The notes beneath the pieces were generated by a model, which made no database searches, was not told the origin of the DNA, and saw nothing but the letters and a program-made list of their open reading frames with translations. A stretch of DNA of 5,925 nucleotides, taken from NCBI GenBank assembly GCA_003164255.1, contig PLST01000515.1, positions 1 to 5,925 of the forward strand. The letters are read 5' to 3'. The stretch comes from Acidobacteriaceae bacterium. Lineage in GTDB: Bacteria > Acidobacteriota > Terriglobia > Terriglobales > Acidobacteriaceae. This document shows, one piece after another, positions 1-5,925 of the stretch (the first letter of the stretch is position 1; every line of letters begins with the position of its first letter). The position numbers and the translations under genes are program-made.

Positions 1-24
1 GGGTGGCGGAAAAGCCCGCCACCC
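1..24. terminator. GC-rich hairpin terminator downstream of the TonB-dependent receptor gene
   Basis: GGGTGGCGG (1-9) and CCGCCACCC (16-24) are perfect reverse complements, giving a 9-bp stem with a 6-base loop (AAAAGC). Read on the plus strand the stem is followed by TTTGTT, a short T-run typical of an intrinsic terminator. Read on the minus strand it begins 24 bases after the receptor stop codon, the usual place for that gene's terminator, but the bases that would form the minus-strand T-run lie outside the window. It may serve both directions, ending a plus-strand gene to the left as well. Confidence 0.75.
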
Positions 25-48
25 TTTGTTCCAGTCAGTTGCAGTGCA

Positions 49-3000
49 TTAGAAGTTGTACTTGAGAGCGAACTGGCCGATACGCGGGCCGGCTCCGTTC
101 TCACCGGTGATGGTGCCAAAGGAAGTACTGCTGCTTAGGGGGCCTGAAGTGCCCGGGTTGTTGAGAATGGTGTGGTTGAGGACGTCAAAATACTGGACCT
201 GGAAATCCAAATTGGTTTCGCGGAAGACGGGGAAGGTGCGGATCAAAGCGCCGTTCCAAACCGTGAAGCCGGGGCCGCGGAGCGTGTCTTTGACCACGTT
301 GCCGAAGCCGGTGCCCACGCCGGTGTTGGTGGGAACTGAAAAAGCTGCTGGATTAAGCCAGTTCTCGCAAATTTTTGTGGTTGGGCAGTCGCCTCCGCCG
401 GCCTTGTTCTTGAGGTAAGCGGACTGATTGAAGTCGCGCTGGGCACGATCCTGACTGAGCCCGGTGGACGAGTTATCCGTTCCCGTGTATTCAGTGAGCG
501 CATCGCCGGAGTGAGTCTGAATGGCTCCGGTGGTCCGCCAATCGTTCACAATGGCGCGCAGCACGCGGAAGCCGTTGTTGAGCTTGGGGGGCGCCCAGAC
601 GTACGAGATGGAGAGGGCCTGCGGATGATCGATGTCCGACACGCCGCGGTCGAGGGCCTTGATGTCCGGCACGCTGGCTCCCGCCGGGATGCCGGTAGCA
701 TTCGAGGGATAGAGCGGATAGACATACGACTCGCCGGGGTTGACGTCCTCGGTATTGGATACGCGGGTGGCCTGCGGCATGTCGTCGTAGGACCTGGACC
801 AGGTGTAGTTGGCCATGAGCGAAAGCCCATGCGAGAACCTTCTGTCCAGGGTGACTTGCAGCGAGTTGTAGTGGGCTGCACCGATCATGGCTGCTTCATC
901 GATGTTCGAGTAGTTGGTGTTGCAGCCTGTGGTAGTGGTGCACGGTCCGATGGTCGGAGCGGTGTTATACAGCCTCCTTGTGTTCACGTTTGACGTGCCA
1001 CCTGGGAAGGTAAGTTTGCCGCCCGAGTAGGTGCCCGTGTTGACGCCGGGGTTCAGTTCCAGCTCCACAAACTGATGCAGAGACCGGGAACCGACATAGG
1101 CCAACCGCATGGCCCAACTCGAACCGATCTGTTGCTCTACGGTCAGGTTGTAGTCGTAGGTCACGGGCACCTGGAAGTTGCCGGAAGGATCGTACTCTGC
1201 GACCTGGAATGCATTCGGAAAGACCTGCGTGGCCTTGAAGGGCAGAGTGAATGGGAACGGATTGATGTACGAGCCCGTCGTGCATCCCGTGCAATACGGG
1301 TTGCTGAACGGTCCGCCGGGGCTGCCGGCGGTTTCCTGCAGGTTGGTGAGTGAGATGGAGATGGTATTGGGCACGTAGCTGGCCTGCGTGAGGTTCCAGA
1401 AGCCGGGCAGGCGATCCTGGAAGAAGATGCCATAGCCGCCGCGTATCGCCGTTTTGCCGTTGCCGAATACGTCGTAAGCGAAACCAAGACGCGGCATGAA
1501 TTGCAGGTACTTGTTATTCACGCCGTTTTGCGGGAAGCCCGAGTCGCCCGAGAGCACCATGCCTGCCGGCAATCCCGCGCTTCCCGCTGTCGTTGCAACA
1601 TTGAATTGAGACGTGCCGGAGTTGGCCGCAAACTTGGTAGGGCTGAACGCGGTCTGCTTGCTGATGTTGTTGGCCCAGGGAGCAAAGGCTTCCCAGCGCA
1701 CGCCGTAGTTCAAGGTCAGGCGGTGGTTCACCTTCCAACTATCCTGGGCGTAGATGCCGGGGAAGTGGTTGCGGTCGTTCACCTGTTCAAAGTTGCCCTG
1801 GCCGAACCCGTTCAGGAAGCCTACCTGGTAGTCCACCATGGCATTGACGTTGCCCAGAGGGGCAGAGGTGCCGGAGAGGGCGAATGTAAAGCCGCCGTAG
1901 GAGGTATACACGTTGGTGACGTCGAACTTGCTCAACTCGAAGTGCCCGCCAAAGGCAAAGCTATGAGAGCCCTTGACCCAGTGCAGGTCGTCGTTGAAGG
2001 TGTAGTTGTTGCGTTCCCACCCGGCAAATGCCGACGATCCCACCTTGAAATAACCAGTAATGCCTACGGCCATATAGGGGCCGGTGTTGGGCTGCCAGAT
2101 GTTCTGTACGCCGAACTGCGTGACGTTGCCGCTATTCGGAGGTCCGCCGCGCAATGACACTTCACGCTGGTAATTGAGAACCAGGTTGTTCAGCAGGTCG
2201 TTGGTGAAAGTGTGACTTTCGGCCAGTACGACGTTCTGATAGCGGGTATTGAAGTAGGAACTGTAACTTTGCAGGTTCGCGGGGTTGTAAATGGACGGCT
2301 GCTGGAACCAGTCGTAAAAGTAGTGGCCAAAGAGGTGATCCCTGGCTCCAAAATTGTGGTCGACACGCGCATCGTACTCGTCAAGGTAATTCTGCGTGGC
2401 AGAGAGATAGTTGACGGAGTTGCCGATCTTTCCCGCGCCCGCATCCGCGCTCGCCGTGGGAAAAGCCTTCTCAAAGGCAACCGATGCCTTGTCGAAATCG
2501 GAGCTCGGAATATGGTTGTTAGCGTATTCCACGCCTGTGAAGGGGTTATATATTTGCTGGCTGGCGGTATTGCAGAAGTTCGAGGCGTTCCAGCCACCTG
2601 TGCAGAGGTTGCTGTAATCGGCATAGCCGAGCGATCCACCGCTTGAGGTCAAGCCTTCTTCAGCGGGGGTGGGAACCGTGACCGTGGGCGCGCTCGAACC
2701 TGAGTGAATGAGCGTGTGCTGATAGCCGAAGAAGAACTGCGTGGTCTTGCCGCTGGAAATCCTGGGAATGATCACCGGACCGCCCGCGGTGCCGCCGAAC
2801 TGATGCCGGTGCAATGTATCCTGGGTGCCCGCCGGCGAGAAATGCGACTCGGCGTTGAAGAAACCATTGCGCAGATACTCGAAAAGATTGCCGTGGAACT
2901 GTTCGCCGCCCGATTTGGTGACGATGTTGACCATGGCGCCGGCGCTCTGCCCGAATTCCGCGTTGTAGTTGCTGGTTTGCACGCTGAATTCCTGGGTAGC

Positions 3001-3768
3001 ATCCGGCATCGGGTACGGACCATTCACATTGGTCATTTCGTCCACGTTGTTGCCGCCGTCCAGCAGGTAATTGTCCTGGTTGGGCAGCGTTCCGTTCACG
3101 CTGGCAACCTGAACCGCGTTGACGGAGAACGTTTTTCCATTGCCCTGGTTCACACCGTTGCCCTCGTTGGTGGCATCCACCACGCCGGCGACAAGCGTAA
3201 TCAGCGTGGCCGTGGCTCTGCCGTTCAGCGGAATATCCTCGACGCGCTGCTGGTCGATGACCTGGGACAAGGTGCCGGTGGTGGTGTCCACCTGCGGCGC
3301 GTCGGCCGAGACGCTCACAGTTGCCGTTTGCGCACCGATCTTCATGGGGATATTCACGGTGAGCGCCTGGTCGGCTTGGAGCACAATGCCCTTCTGCACG
3401 TAGAGTTCGAATCCCGCTGCAGTGACCGCGAGCGAATAGCCGGCGGGCAAAAGAGTCGGAAAAACAAAGCGGCCATCCTTGCCTGTGGTTGTCGCCATCA
3501 CGGCGCCCGATTGCACCTGAGTGGCGACCACGCTGGCGCCCGTAACCGCGGCGCCGGTGGGATCTGTCACCAGGCCGCTAATGGTTCCGTAGCCCTGCGC
3601 GTGCAGACTGGCTGCGAAAAGTCCGAAGCACAGAATCATGATGGCGACGAGACTCGCCAGCATGCAGAACGGACGACGCCCAACGCCCGGGAGTTGATTC
3701 GACGCAGACTGCGTCCTCCAGGCTTGGAAGAATTCGGAAGTCTGATGTACACGAGAAAACGTTGTCAT
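49..3768 (-). CDS. TonB-dependent receptor, Oar-like, with N-terminal carboxypeptidase-regulatory-like domain
   Basis: Predicted outer-membrane active transporter of about 1239 residues, driven by the TonB-ExbBD proton-motive complex; the ligand is unknown. Seen in order: a long basic n-region, a hydrophobic core (about 37-54) and a cleavage site near SLHA|Q (57); a carboxypeptidase-regulatory-like beta-sandwich (about 61-143, GTISGLVTDPTGA start); a plug domain (about 160-290) with IPLNGR, YLLDGGNN and EFGQSAGAMVNIVTKSG; then a large beta-barrel full of aromatic, Asn- and Gly-rich strands, ending in KYNF with the terminal Phe expected for BAM-assisted insertion. Plug plus barrel of this length fits the Oar-like family of Acidobacteriota. 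I see no clear TonB box. The ATG at 3768 was chosen because GAGG lies 8 bases upstream; in-frame alternatives are ATG 3816 (+16 residues) and TTG 3867 (+33). The eight cysteines of the mature protein fall in four close pairs. The gene is intact and probably transcribed from its own promoter. Family is very sure; substrate is not determinable. Confidence 0.95.
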   Translation of the reverse strand: MTTFSRVHQTSEFFQAWRTQSASNQLPGVGRRPFCMLASLVAIMILCFGLFAASLHAQGYGTISGLVTDPTGAAVTGASVVATQVQSGAVMATTTGKDGRFVFPTLLPAGYSLAVTAAGFELYVQKGIVLQADQALTVNIPMKIGAQTATVSVSADAPQVDTTTGTLSQVIDQQRVEDIPLNGRATATLITLVAGVVDATNEGNGVNQGNGKTFSVNAVQVASVNGTLPNQDNYLLDGGNNVDEMTNVNGPYPMPDATQEFSVQTSNYNAEFGQSAGAMVNIVTKSGGEQFHGNLFEYLRNGFFNAESHFSPAGTQDTLHRHQFGGTAGGPVIIPRISSGKTTQFFFGYQHTLIHSGSSAPTVTVPTPAEEGLTSSGGSLGYADYSNLCTGGWNASNFCNTASQQIYNPFTGVEYANNHIPSSDFDKASVAFEKAFPTASADAGAGKIGNSVNYLSATQNYLDEYDARVDHNFGARDHLFGHYFYDWFQQPSIYNPANLQSYSSYFNTRYQNVVLAESHTFTNDLLNNLVLNYQREVSLRGGPPNSGNVTQFGVQNIWQPNTGPYMAVGITGYFKVGSSAFAGWERNNYTFNDDLHWVKGSHSFAFGGHFELSKFDVTNVYTSYGGFTFALSGTSAPLGNVNAMVDYQVGFLNGFGQGNFEQVNDRNHFPGIYAQDSWKVNHRLTLNYGVRWEAFAPWANNISKQTAFSPTKFAANSGTSQFNVATTAGSAGLPAGMVLSGDSGFPQNGVNNKYLQFMPRLGFAYDVFGNGKTAIRGGYGIFFQDRLPGFWNLTQASYVPNTISISLTNLQETAGSPGGPFSNPYCTGCTTGSYINPFPFTLPFKATQVFPNAFQVAEYDPSGNFQVPVTYDYNLTVEQQIGSSWAMRLAYVGSRSLHQFVELELNPGVNTGTYSGGKLTFPGGTSNVNTRRLYNTAPTIGPCTTTTGCNTNYSNIDEAAMIGAAHYNSLQVTLDRRFSHGLSLMANYTWSRSYDDMPQATRVSNTEDVNPGESYVYPLYPSNATGIPAGASVPDIKALDRGVSDIDHPQALSISYVWAPPKLNNGFRVLRAIVNDWRTTGAIQTHSGDALTEYTGTDNSSTGLSQDRAQRDFNQSAYLKNKAGGGDCPTTKICENWLNPAAFSVPTNTGVGTGFGNVVKDTLRGPGFTVWNGALIRTFPVFRETNLDFQVQYFDVLNHTILNNPGTSGPLSSSTSFGTITGENGAGPRIGQFALKYNF

Positions 3769-3776
3769 AGATTTCG

Positions 3777-3780
3777 CCTC
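3777..3780 (-). promoter_or_regulatory. Ribosome binding site supporting the receptor start at 3768
   Basis: On the minus strand GAGG is followed by 8 bases (CGAAATCT) and then ATG. A second GGAGG lies slightly further upstream (about 3785-3789). The other in-frame starts have weaker or badly spaced signals: TAAGG touches the ATG at 3816, and TTG 3867 has no purine tract. This supports, but does not prove, the shorter reading. Confidence 0.5.
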
Positions 3781-3890
3781 AATGCCTCCATACAGCGGGG
3801 TCGTCCACAGTTGCATCCTTAACGCTTCCCTTGCCGCTTCATTGAAACGGTTTGGAGTACCGATCAAATGCCCGATTACCGATGCGCGGA

Positions 3891-3920
3891 AGGATAGAGA
3901 GAAATGCTGTGAGATGTCAA
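3891..3920 (-). promoter_or_regulatory. Probable sigma70-type promoter of the receptor gene
   Basis: The minus strand carries a consensus -35 box TTGACA (3920-3915), an 18-base spacer and a weaker -10 box TATCCT (3896-3891; four of six consensus bases, including the first two and the last). Transcription would begin near 3884, giving a leader of about 115 bases to the ATG at 3768. The -35 box overlaps one copy of the GTCAATAGA repeat, so a repressor or activator bound there could control it. Assigned from sequence match and position only. Confidence 0.45.
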
Positions 3921-3957
3921 TAGAAAAATTCTTTACATGACAGCTCAGGTCAATAGA
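3916..3957. repeat. Direct repeat GTCAATAGA, two copies 33 bp apart, upstream of the receptor gene
   Basis: GTCAATAGA occurs exactly at 3916-3924 and again at 3949-3957, on the same face of the helix (33 bp, close to three turns). A looser third start (TGTCAGAT, 3983-3990) follows about 35 bp further on. The first copy overlaps the predicted -35 box. Spacing and position suggest a regulator binding array, but no regulator gene is in the window and two 9-mers in an AT-rich gap could still be chance. Confidence 0.35.
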
Positions 3958-4032
3958 TGATTTCTTAAGTGGAACAGTTTAATGTCAGATTTGCTGCTAA
4001 GCTTGATCCACATCTATAGCTTTTATAAGGAC

Positions 4033-5385
4033 TTACGGATTCTGCAATAAGTCACTTCGGTGATGCGCCGTGAGAACTAACGCCACCAAAGCCGTGGCCA
4101 GCGACACTCCGGCCAGTGCGAAAAAGGCGCTGCTCCACCCGCAAGCGACACTGATGCGCGCCACGGTAACGCCCGAGAGCCAGCCCGCAATGTAACCGAA
4201 GCCGTCGATAATGCCCGCTGCGGTGGCACTCCCGCGCTGGCCGCCAAAATCCAGCGACATGGCGCCGGCGAGATAAGAGTATGGTCCCAGCAAGGTAAAT
4301 CCCACCAGTCCTACGAGAAGAGACGGCGCCCATGCGCCCGCGTGGCCCGTCACACGGCCCAGCATCACCAGGCAAACGGTGCATGAGGCCATGCCGGCCA
4401 CGACCAGGACGTTGCGCCCGTTGGCGCCGAGCTTGTCGCTCAAAAACCCGCCCAACAGCACGGAAACGCCGCCACACAGAGGGAAAAGTGCGCTGCGGCT
4501 GGCCGCCACGCTCGGCAGCAGGCCAACGAATTGCACAAAATACGTCGGCGTCCACAGGTTGAAGGTCTCGCGCAGCAGGGTGGCGCCGAAGGCCAGCAGA
4601 CAAACCAGCCAGAACGCGAAGCTGGTGAGAAGGGGCCGCAAAATCGCGCCGATTTTCTGGTGGTGTTCGACGCCCGGCTCCTCGTCGGCATACACGTTTC
4701 TGGGATTCACTTCCGGCGCAGGCAGGCCGCGCTCGGCGGGCGTCTCGCGCAGCAGCATCAGGTTGATGATGAACAGAACCGCCAGCGCTGCCGCGGCAAA
4801 ATAGAAGACGCCGCGCCAGCCCACGCCATGGGCGAGCAATTGGCTCATCGTCCATCGGCATCCCGCGTCGCCAAACAGGAAGCTCAGGCTCACCACCGCC
4901 ATCACGCTTCCGTAGGTGGAGTAGGAGAACCAGCGCGACGAAACCCGCACCAGTCCCGCCCAGCCTTGCGATTGGAAGAGCCGGTTGCCAATCCACGCCA
5001 GCGTGAAAATGGGAAATCCGCCGCTCATCGCAAAGACGATCGTAAAAACGATGGAGCCCGCCATGCCGCCCAGGAAAAACCGCCGGCCACCGCGCGTGTC
5101 GGCCAGTGCTCCAGAGAAGAATTTGCCCAGAGCATAGGCGGCAGTGCCCATTGAGGCCATGAATCCCAGACGGATTTGCGCTTCGTTTGCCGAGAAGCCA
5201 TGACGCGAAAGATCGCGCATCAGGTCGGGCAGCACGACCGATAAATCGGAGCGGCAGAAATAATATCCGGAGTAGCCCAGCGCCAGAAGCGCGGCCGTTG
5301 CCCCGTGCCACAATGTAAATCGTGGCTTCGAACCTGAATCATCAGGCTCGATCTCGGGCGTGACCAATGCACTCTCTGTGGGCAC
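4033..5385 (-). CDS. MFS transporter related to the organophosphate:phosphate antiporter (OPA; GlpT/UhpT/SLC37) branch
   Basis: Inner-membrane secondary transporter of about 450 residues with roughly twelve hydrophobic segments and a polar central loop (about 213-245). Family marks seen: GYSGYYFCRSDLSVVLP in helix 1, RLGFMASMGTAAYALGKFFSG with the MFS loop ALADTRGGRR, NRLFQSQGWAG, LRETPAERGLP, LLRETFNLWTPTYF in helix 7, and GPYSYLAGAMSLDFGGQRGS...AAGIIDGFGY near helix 11. Arg45 and Arg272 match in context the two substrate-binding arginines of GlpT (Arg45, Arg269), so an anionic or phosphorylated substrate is possible; the helix-5 region that normally reads WNxxHNxGG is different here. No ATG is available near the N-terminus. 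GTG 5385 gives a length close to GlpT (452); alternatives are GTG 5439, 5430 and 5403 (the last preceded by AGGTGGAGG) and TTG 5367. It lies 264 bases upstream of the receptor on the same strand and diverges from the GH106-like gene, suggesting uptake of a glycan-derived compound. Substrate is inferred only. Confidence 0.9.
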   Translation of the reverse strand: MPTESALVTPEIEPDDSGSKPRFTLWHGATAALLALGYSGYYFCRSDLSVVLPDLMRDLSRHGFSANEAQIRLGFMASMGTAAYALGKFFSGALADTRGGRRFFLGGMAGSIVFTIVFAMSGGFPIFTLAWIGNRLFQSQGWAGLVRVSSRWFSYSTYGSVMAVVSLSFLFGDAGCRWTMSQLLAHGVGWRGVFYFAAAALAVLFIINLMLLRETPAERGLPAPEVNPRNVYADEEPGVEHHQKIGAILRPLLTSFAFWLVCLLAFGATLLRETFNLWTPTYFVQFVGLLPSVAASRSALFPLCGGVSVLLGGFLSDKLGANGRNVLVVAGMASCTVCLVMLGRVTGHAGAWAPSLLVGLVGFTLLGPYSYLAGAMSLDFGGQRGSATAAGIIDGFGYIAGWLSGVTVARISVACGWSSAFFALAGVSLATALVALVLTAHHRSDLLQNP

Positions 5386-5444
5386 ACTAGCAAAGTACCA
5401 CACGCCTCCACCTGTCAACCGCGCCGTCACGGAACGCACCTGTG

Positions 5445-5475
5445 CGAATCTGGCCGCGATTCGTCGCTATGCGAC
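5445..5475. repeat. Two adjacent inverted repeats upstream of the transporter gene
   Basis: CGAATC (5445-5450) and GATTCG (5458-5463) form a 6-bp inverted repeat with a 7-base spacer. Sharing one base with it, GTCGC (5463-5467) and GCGAC (5471-5475) form a 5-bp inverted repeat with a 3-base spacer. They sit about 60-90 bases upstream of the likely transporter start, so they could be operator half-sites or small leader hairpins. Short GC-rich inverted repeats are common, so function is uncertain. Confidence 0.3.
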
Positions 5476-5522
5476 CGGAATTCGTTCCCTCCTCCGGCTG
5501 TAGGTTTCTTTCCACATTTTGT

Positions 5523-5551
5523 TTCCCATTTGTATCTTGTGGGATTACTAT
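5523..5551 (+). promoter_or_regulatory. Weak candidate promoter for the GH106-like gene
   Basis: TTCCCA (5523-5528) and TACTAT (5546-5551) are separated by 17 bases and each matches four of six sigma70 consensus bases. The element lies in the only AT-rich stretch of the divergent region and would start transcription near 5558, about 78 bases before the ATG. Both boxes are poor, so this is a candidate by position more than by match. Confidence 0.22.
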
Positions 5552-5607
5552 GGACCGCCGAGGGGGTTCTGCCCGGCAAAAGCGCGGCTTGAGAAGAGGT
5601 CGCGGCC

Positions 5608-5658
5608 ATGGCGGAGATTCCTCCGGGGGTTCAAAATGCGCTTTTTCCGGACTCATAG
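5608..5658 (+). CDS. Possible 16-codon leader ORF overlapping the start of the GH106-like gene
   Basis: ATG at 5608 opens a frame reading MAEIPPGVQNALFPDS and ends at TAG 5656-5658, overlapping the first codons of the downstream gene in another frame. GAGGT lies 7 bases before the ATG, a better ribosome binding site than the one before the hydrolase start. The peptide contains Pro-Pro-Gly, a known ribosome-slowing motif (EF-P dependent). It could act as a translational leader, or be a chance short frame; there is no evidence for a functional product. Confidence 0.2.
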   Translation: MAEIPPGVQNALFPDS

Positions 5659-5925
5659 CTCTGTTTGTGTAGTTGCCTGCGCTGCTCTTGCGTTCGTTCT
5701 CTGGGCACTGCCTGCCGCAGCGCAAAAGGCCGCAGCGACGAACGGGGGCGCGGCCGATTCCCTCGCCGCGATTCGCAGCGGCTTTGCCACGCCGCCCATG
5801 GATGCGCGGCCCATGATGCGCTGGTGGTGGTTCGGCCCCGCGGTGGAGAAGGGCGAGCTGGCCCGTGAGCTGCGCACCATGAAAGCGGGCGGCATCGGCG
5901 GCGTGGAGGTGCAACCTGTCTATGC
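5636..5925 (+). CDS. N-terminal part of an exported glycoside hydrolase, GH106 alpha-L-rhamnosidase-like (runs off right edge)
   Basis: The first 96 codons of a gene that continues past the window; no stop is reached. Residues 1-29 form a clear Sec signal peptide: MRFFRTH n-region, hydrophobic core VCVVACAALAFVLWAL, and an AxA-type site PAAA|Q, so the protein is exported to the periplasm or beyond. A short Ala-rich linker follows, then SGFATPPMDARPMMRWWWFG, and after it ELARELRTMKAGGIGGVEVQ (74-93). The ARPxxRWWWxG...ELxRELxxMKxxGxGGVE pattern is the conserved N-terminus of GH106-like enzymes, usually about 1000 residues, which release L-rhamnose from pectic or other glycans; catalytic residues would lie outside the window. 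The ATG at 5636 is chosen because it starts a complete signal peptide; GGGGG about 6 bases upstream is a modest ribosome binding site. The gene diverges from the transporter gene. Exact family, and so substrate, is moderately sure from this fragment. Confidence 0.8.
   Translation, partial: MRFFRTHSSVCVVACAALAFVLWALPAAAQKAAATNGGAADSLAAIRSGFATPPMDARPMMRWWWFGPAVEKGELARELRTMKAGGIGGVEVQPVY

Larger units (their letters stand above)
5386..5635. promoter_or_regulatory. Divergent intergenic control region between transporter and glycoside hydrolase genes
   Basis: About 250 bases with no well-supported gene, separating two divergent starts, so it must hold promoters or leaders for both. It contains two adjacent inverted repeats (5445-5475), a pyrimidine- and AT-rich patch (about 5505-5550), and a possible leader ORF near the right end. 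Long open frames crossing it on both strands lack start context and family resemblance. I found no convincing minus-strand promoter; TTGACA at 5418-5413 exists but has no good -10 partner and sits very close to the transporter start. Confidence 0.5.

Noticed and set aside
1501..2157. A 218-codon plus-strand open frame, with others at 511-993 and 2212-2646
   Set aside because: All are antisense to the beta-barrel part of the receptor, have low-complexity composition and resemble no known family.
2704..3822. A 372-codon open frame on the plus strand opposite the receptor N-terminal region
   Set aside because: It lies wholly antisense to a gene with clear plug and regulatory domains. Its translation is rich in Arg, His, Gly and Val with no recognisable domain, as expected for the complement of a GC-rich coding frame.
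3999..4022. AAGCT...AGCTT inverted repeat just downstream of the transporter stop, as a terminator
   Set aside because: The stem is 5 bp, AT-rich, with a 14-base loop and no following T-run on the minus strand, too weak to call. Readthrough into the receptor gene remains possible.
4531..5154. Plus-strand open frame opposite the transporter
   Set aside because: It is antisense to a well-supported membrane protein and its translation is an Arg-, Gln- and His-rich shadow.
5389..5418. TTGACA on the minus strand as a promoter for the transporter
   Set aside because: The best -10 at allowed spacing (TTTGCT) matches only three of six bases, and the start site would fall at or inside the likely start codon.
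5387..5914. A 175-codon minus-strand open frame crossing the divergent region
   Set aside because: It covers the opposite strand of the GH106-like coding sequence and its signal peptide, shows no domain, and overlaps the transporter start.
1..5925. CRISPR arrays, tRNA or rRNA genes, insertion sequences or phage genes
   Set aside because: No regularly spaced repeats, RNA-gene-like sequence, transposase motifs or terminal inverted repeats were seen on reading either strand.

Overview
The window looks like a piece of an Acidobacteriota chromosome (class Terriglobia type). This rests on its fairly high GC content, a very long Oar-like TonB-dependent receptor with an N-terminal carboxypeptidase-regulatory-like domain (a family strongly expanded in soil Acidobacteriota), and its pairing with a carbohydrate-type transporter and a secreted glycoside hydrolase. 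The taxonomic call is inference from gene content, not from a marker gene.

Layout, left to right: (1) bases 1-24 form a perfect 9-bp GC-rich hairpin just downstream of the receptor, the likely transcription terminator. (2) Bases 49-3768, minus strand, encode a complete outer-membrane TonB-dependent receptor of about 1239 residues. (3) Bases 3769-4032 are a non-coding, AT-richer gap holding the receptor's probable promoter, a duplicated 9-mer that could be an operator, and no convincing terminator for the gene to its right. (4) Bases 4033 to about 5385, minus strand, encode a complete inner-membrane MFS transporter resembling the organophosphate:phosphate antiporter (OPA; GlpT/UhpT/SLC37) branch, with a non-ATG start. 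(5) Bases 5386-5635 are a divergent control region with two adjacent small inverted repeats, an AT-rich patch and a possible 16-codon leader ORF. (6) From 5636 to the right edge, plus strand, runs the first 96 codons of an exported protein resembling the N-terminus of GH106 alpha-L-rhamnosidases; the rest lies outside the window.

Taken together this reads as part of a glycan-utilisation locus. The secreted hydrolase would cleave a rhamnose-containing glycan, the receptor could bring oligosaccharides across the outer membrane using TonB energy, and the MFS protein would move a product across the inner membrane. That assignment is inference: neither the receptor's ligand nor the transporter's substrate can be read from sequence, and no SusD-type partner, regulator or TonB gene is visible here.

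I do not see an undescribed system. The points most worth a second look are the transporter, which keeps the two OPA arginines but has a rewritten helix-5 region, the repeat pair upstream of the receptor, and the leader ORF overlapping the hydrolase start.
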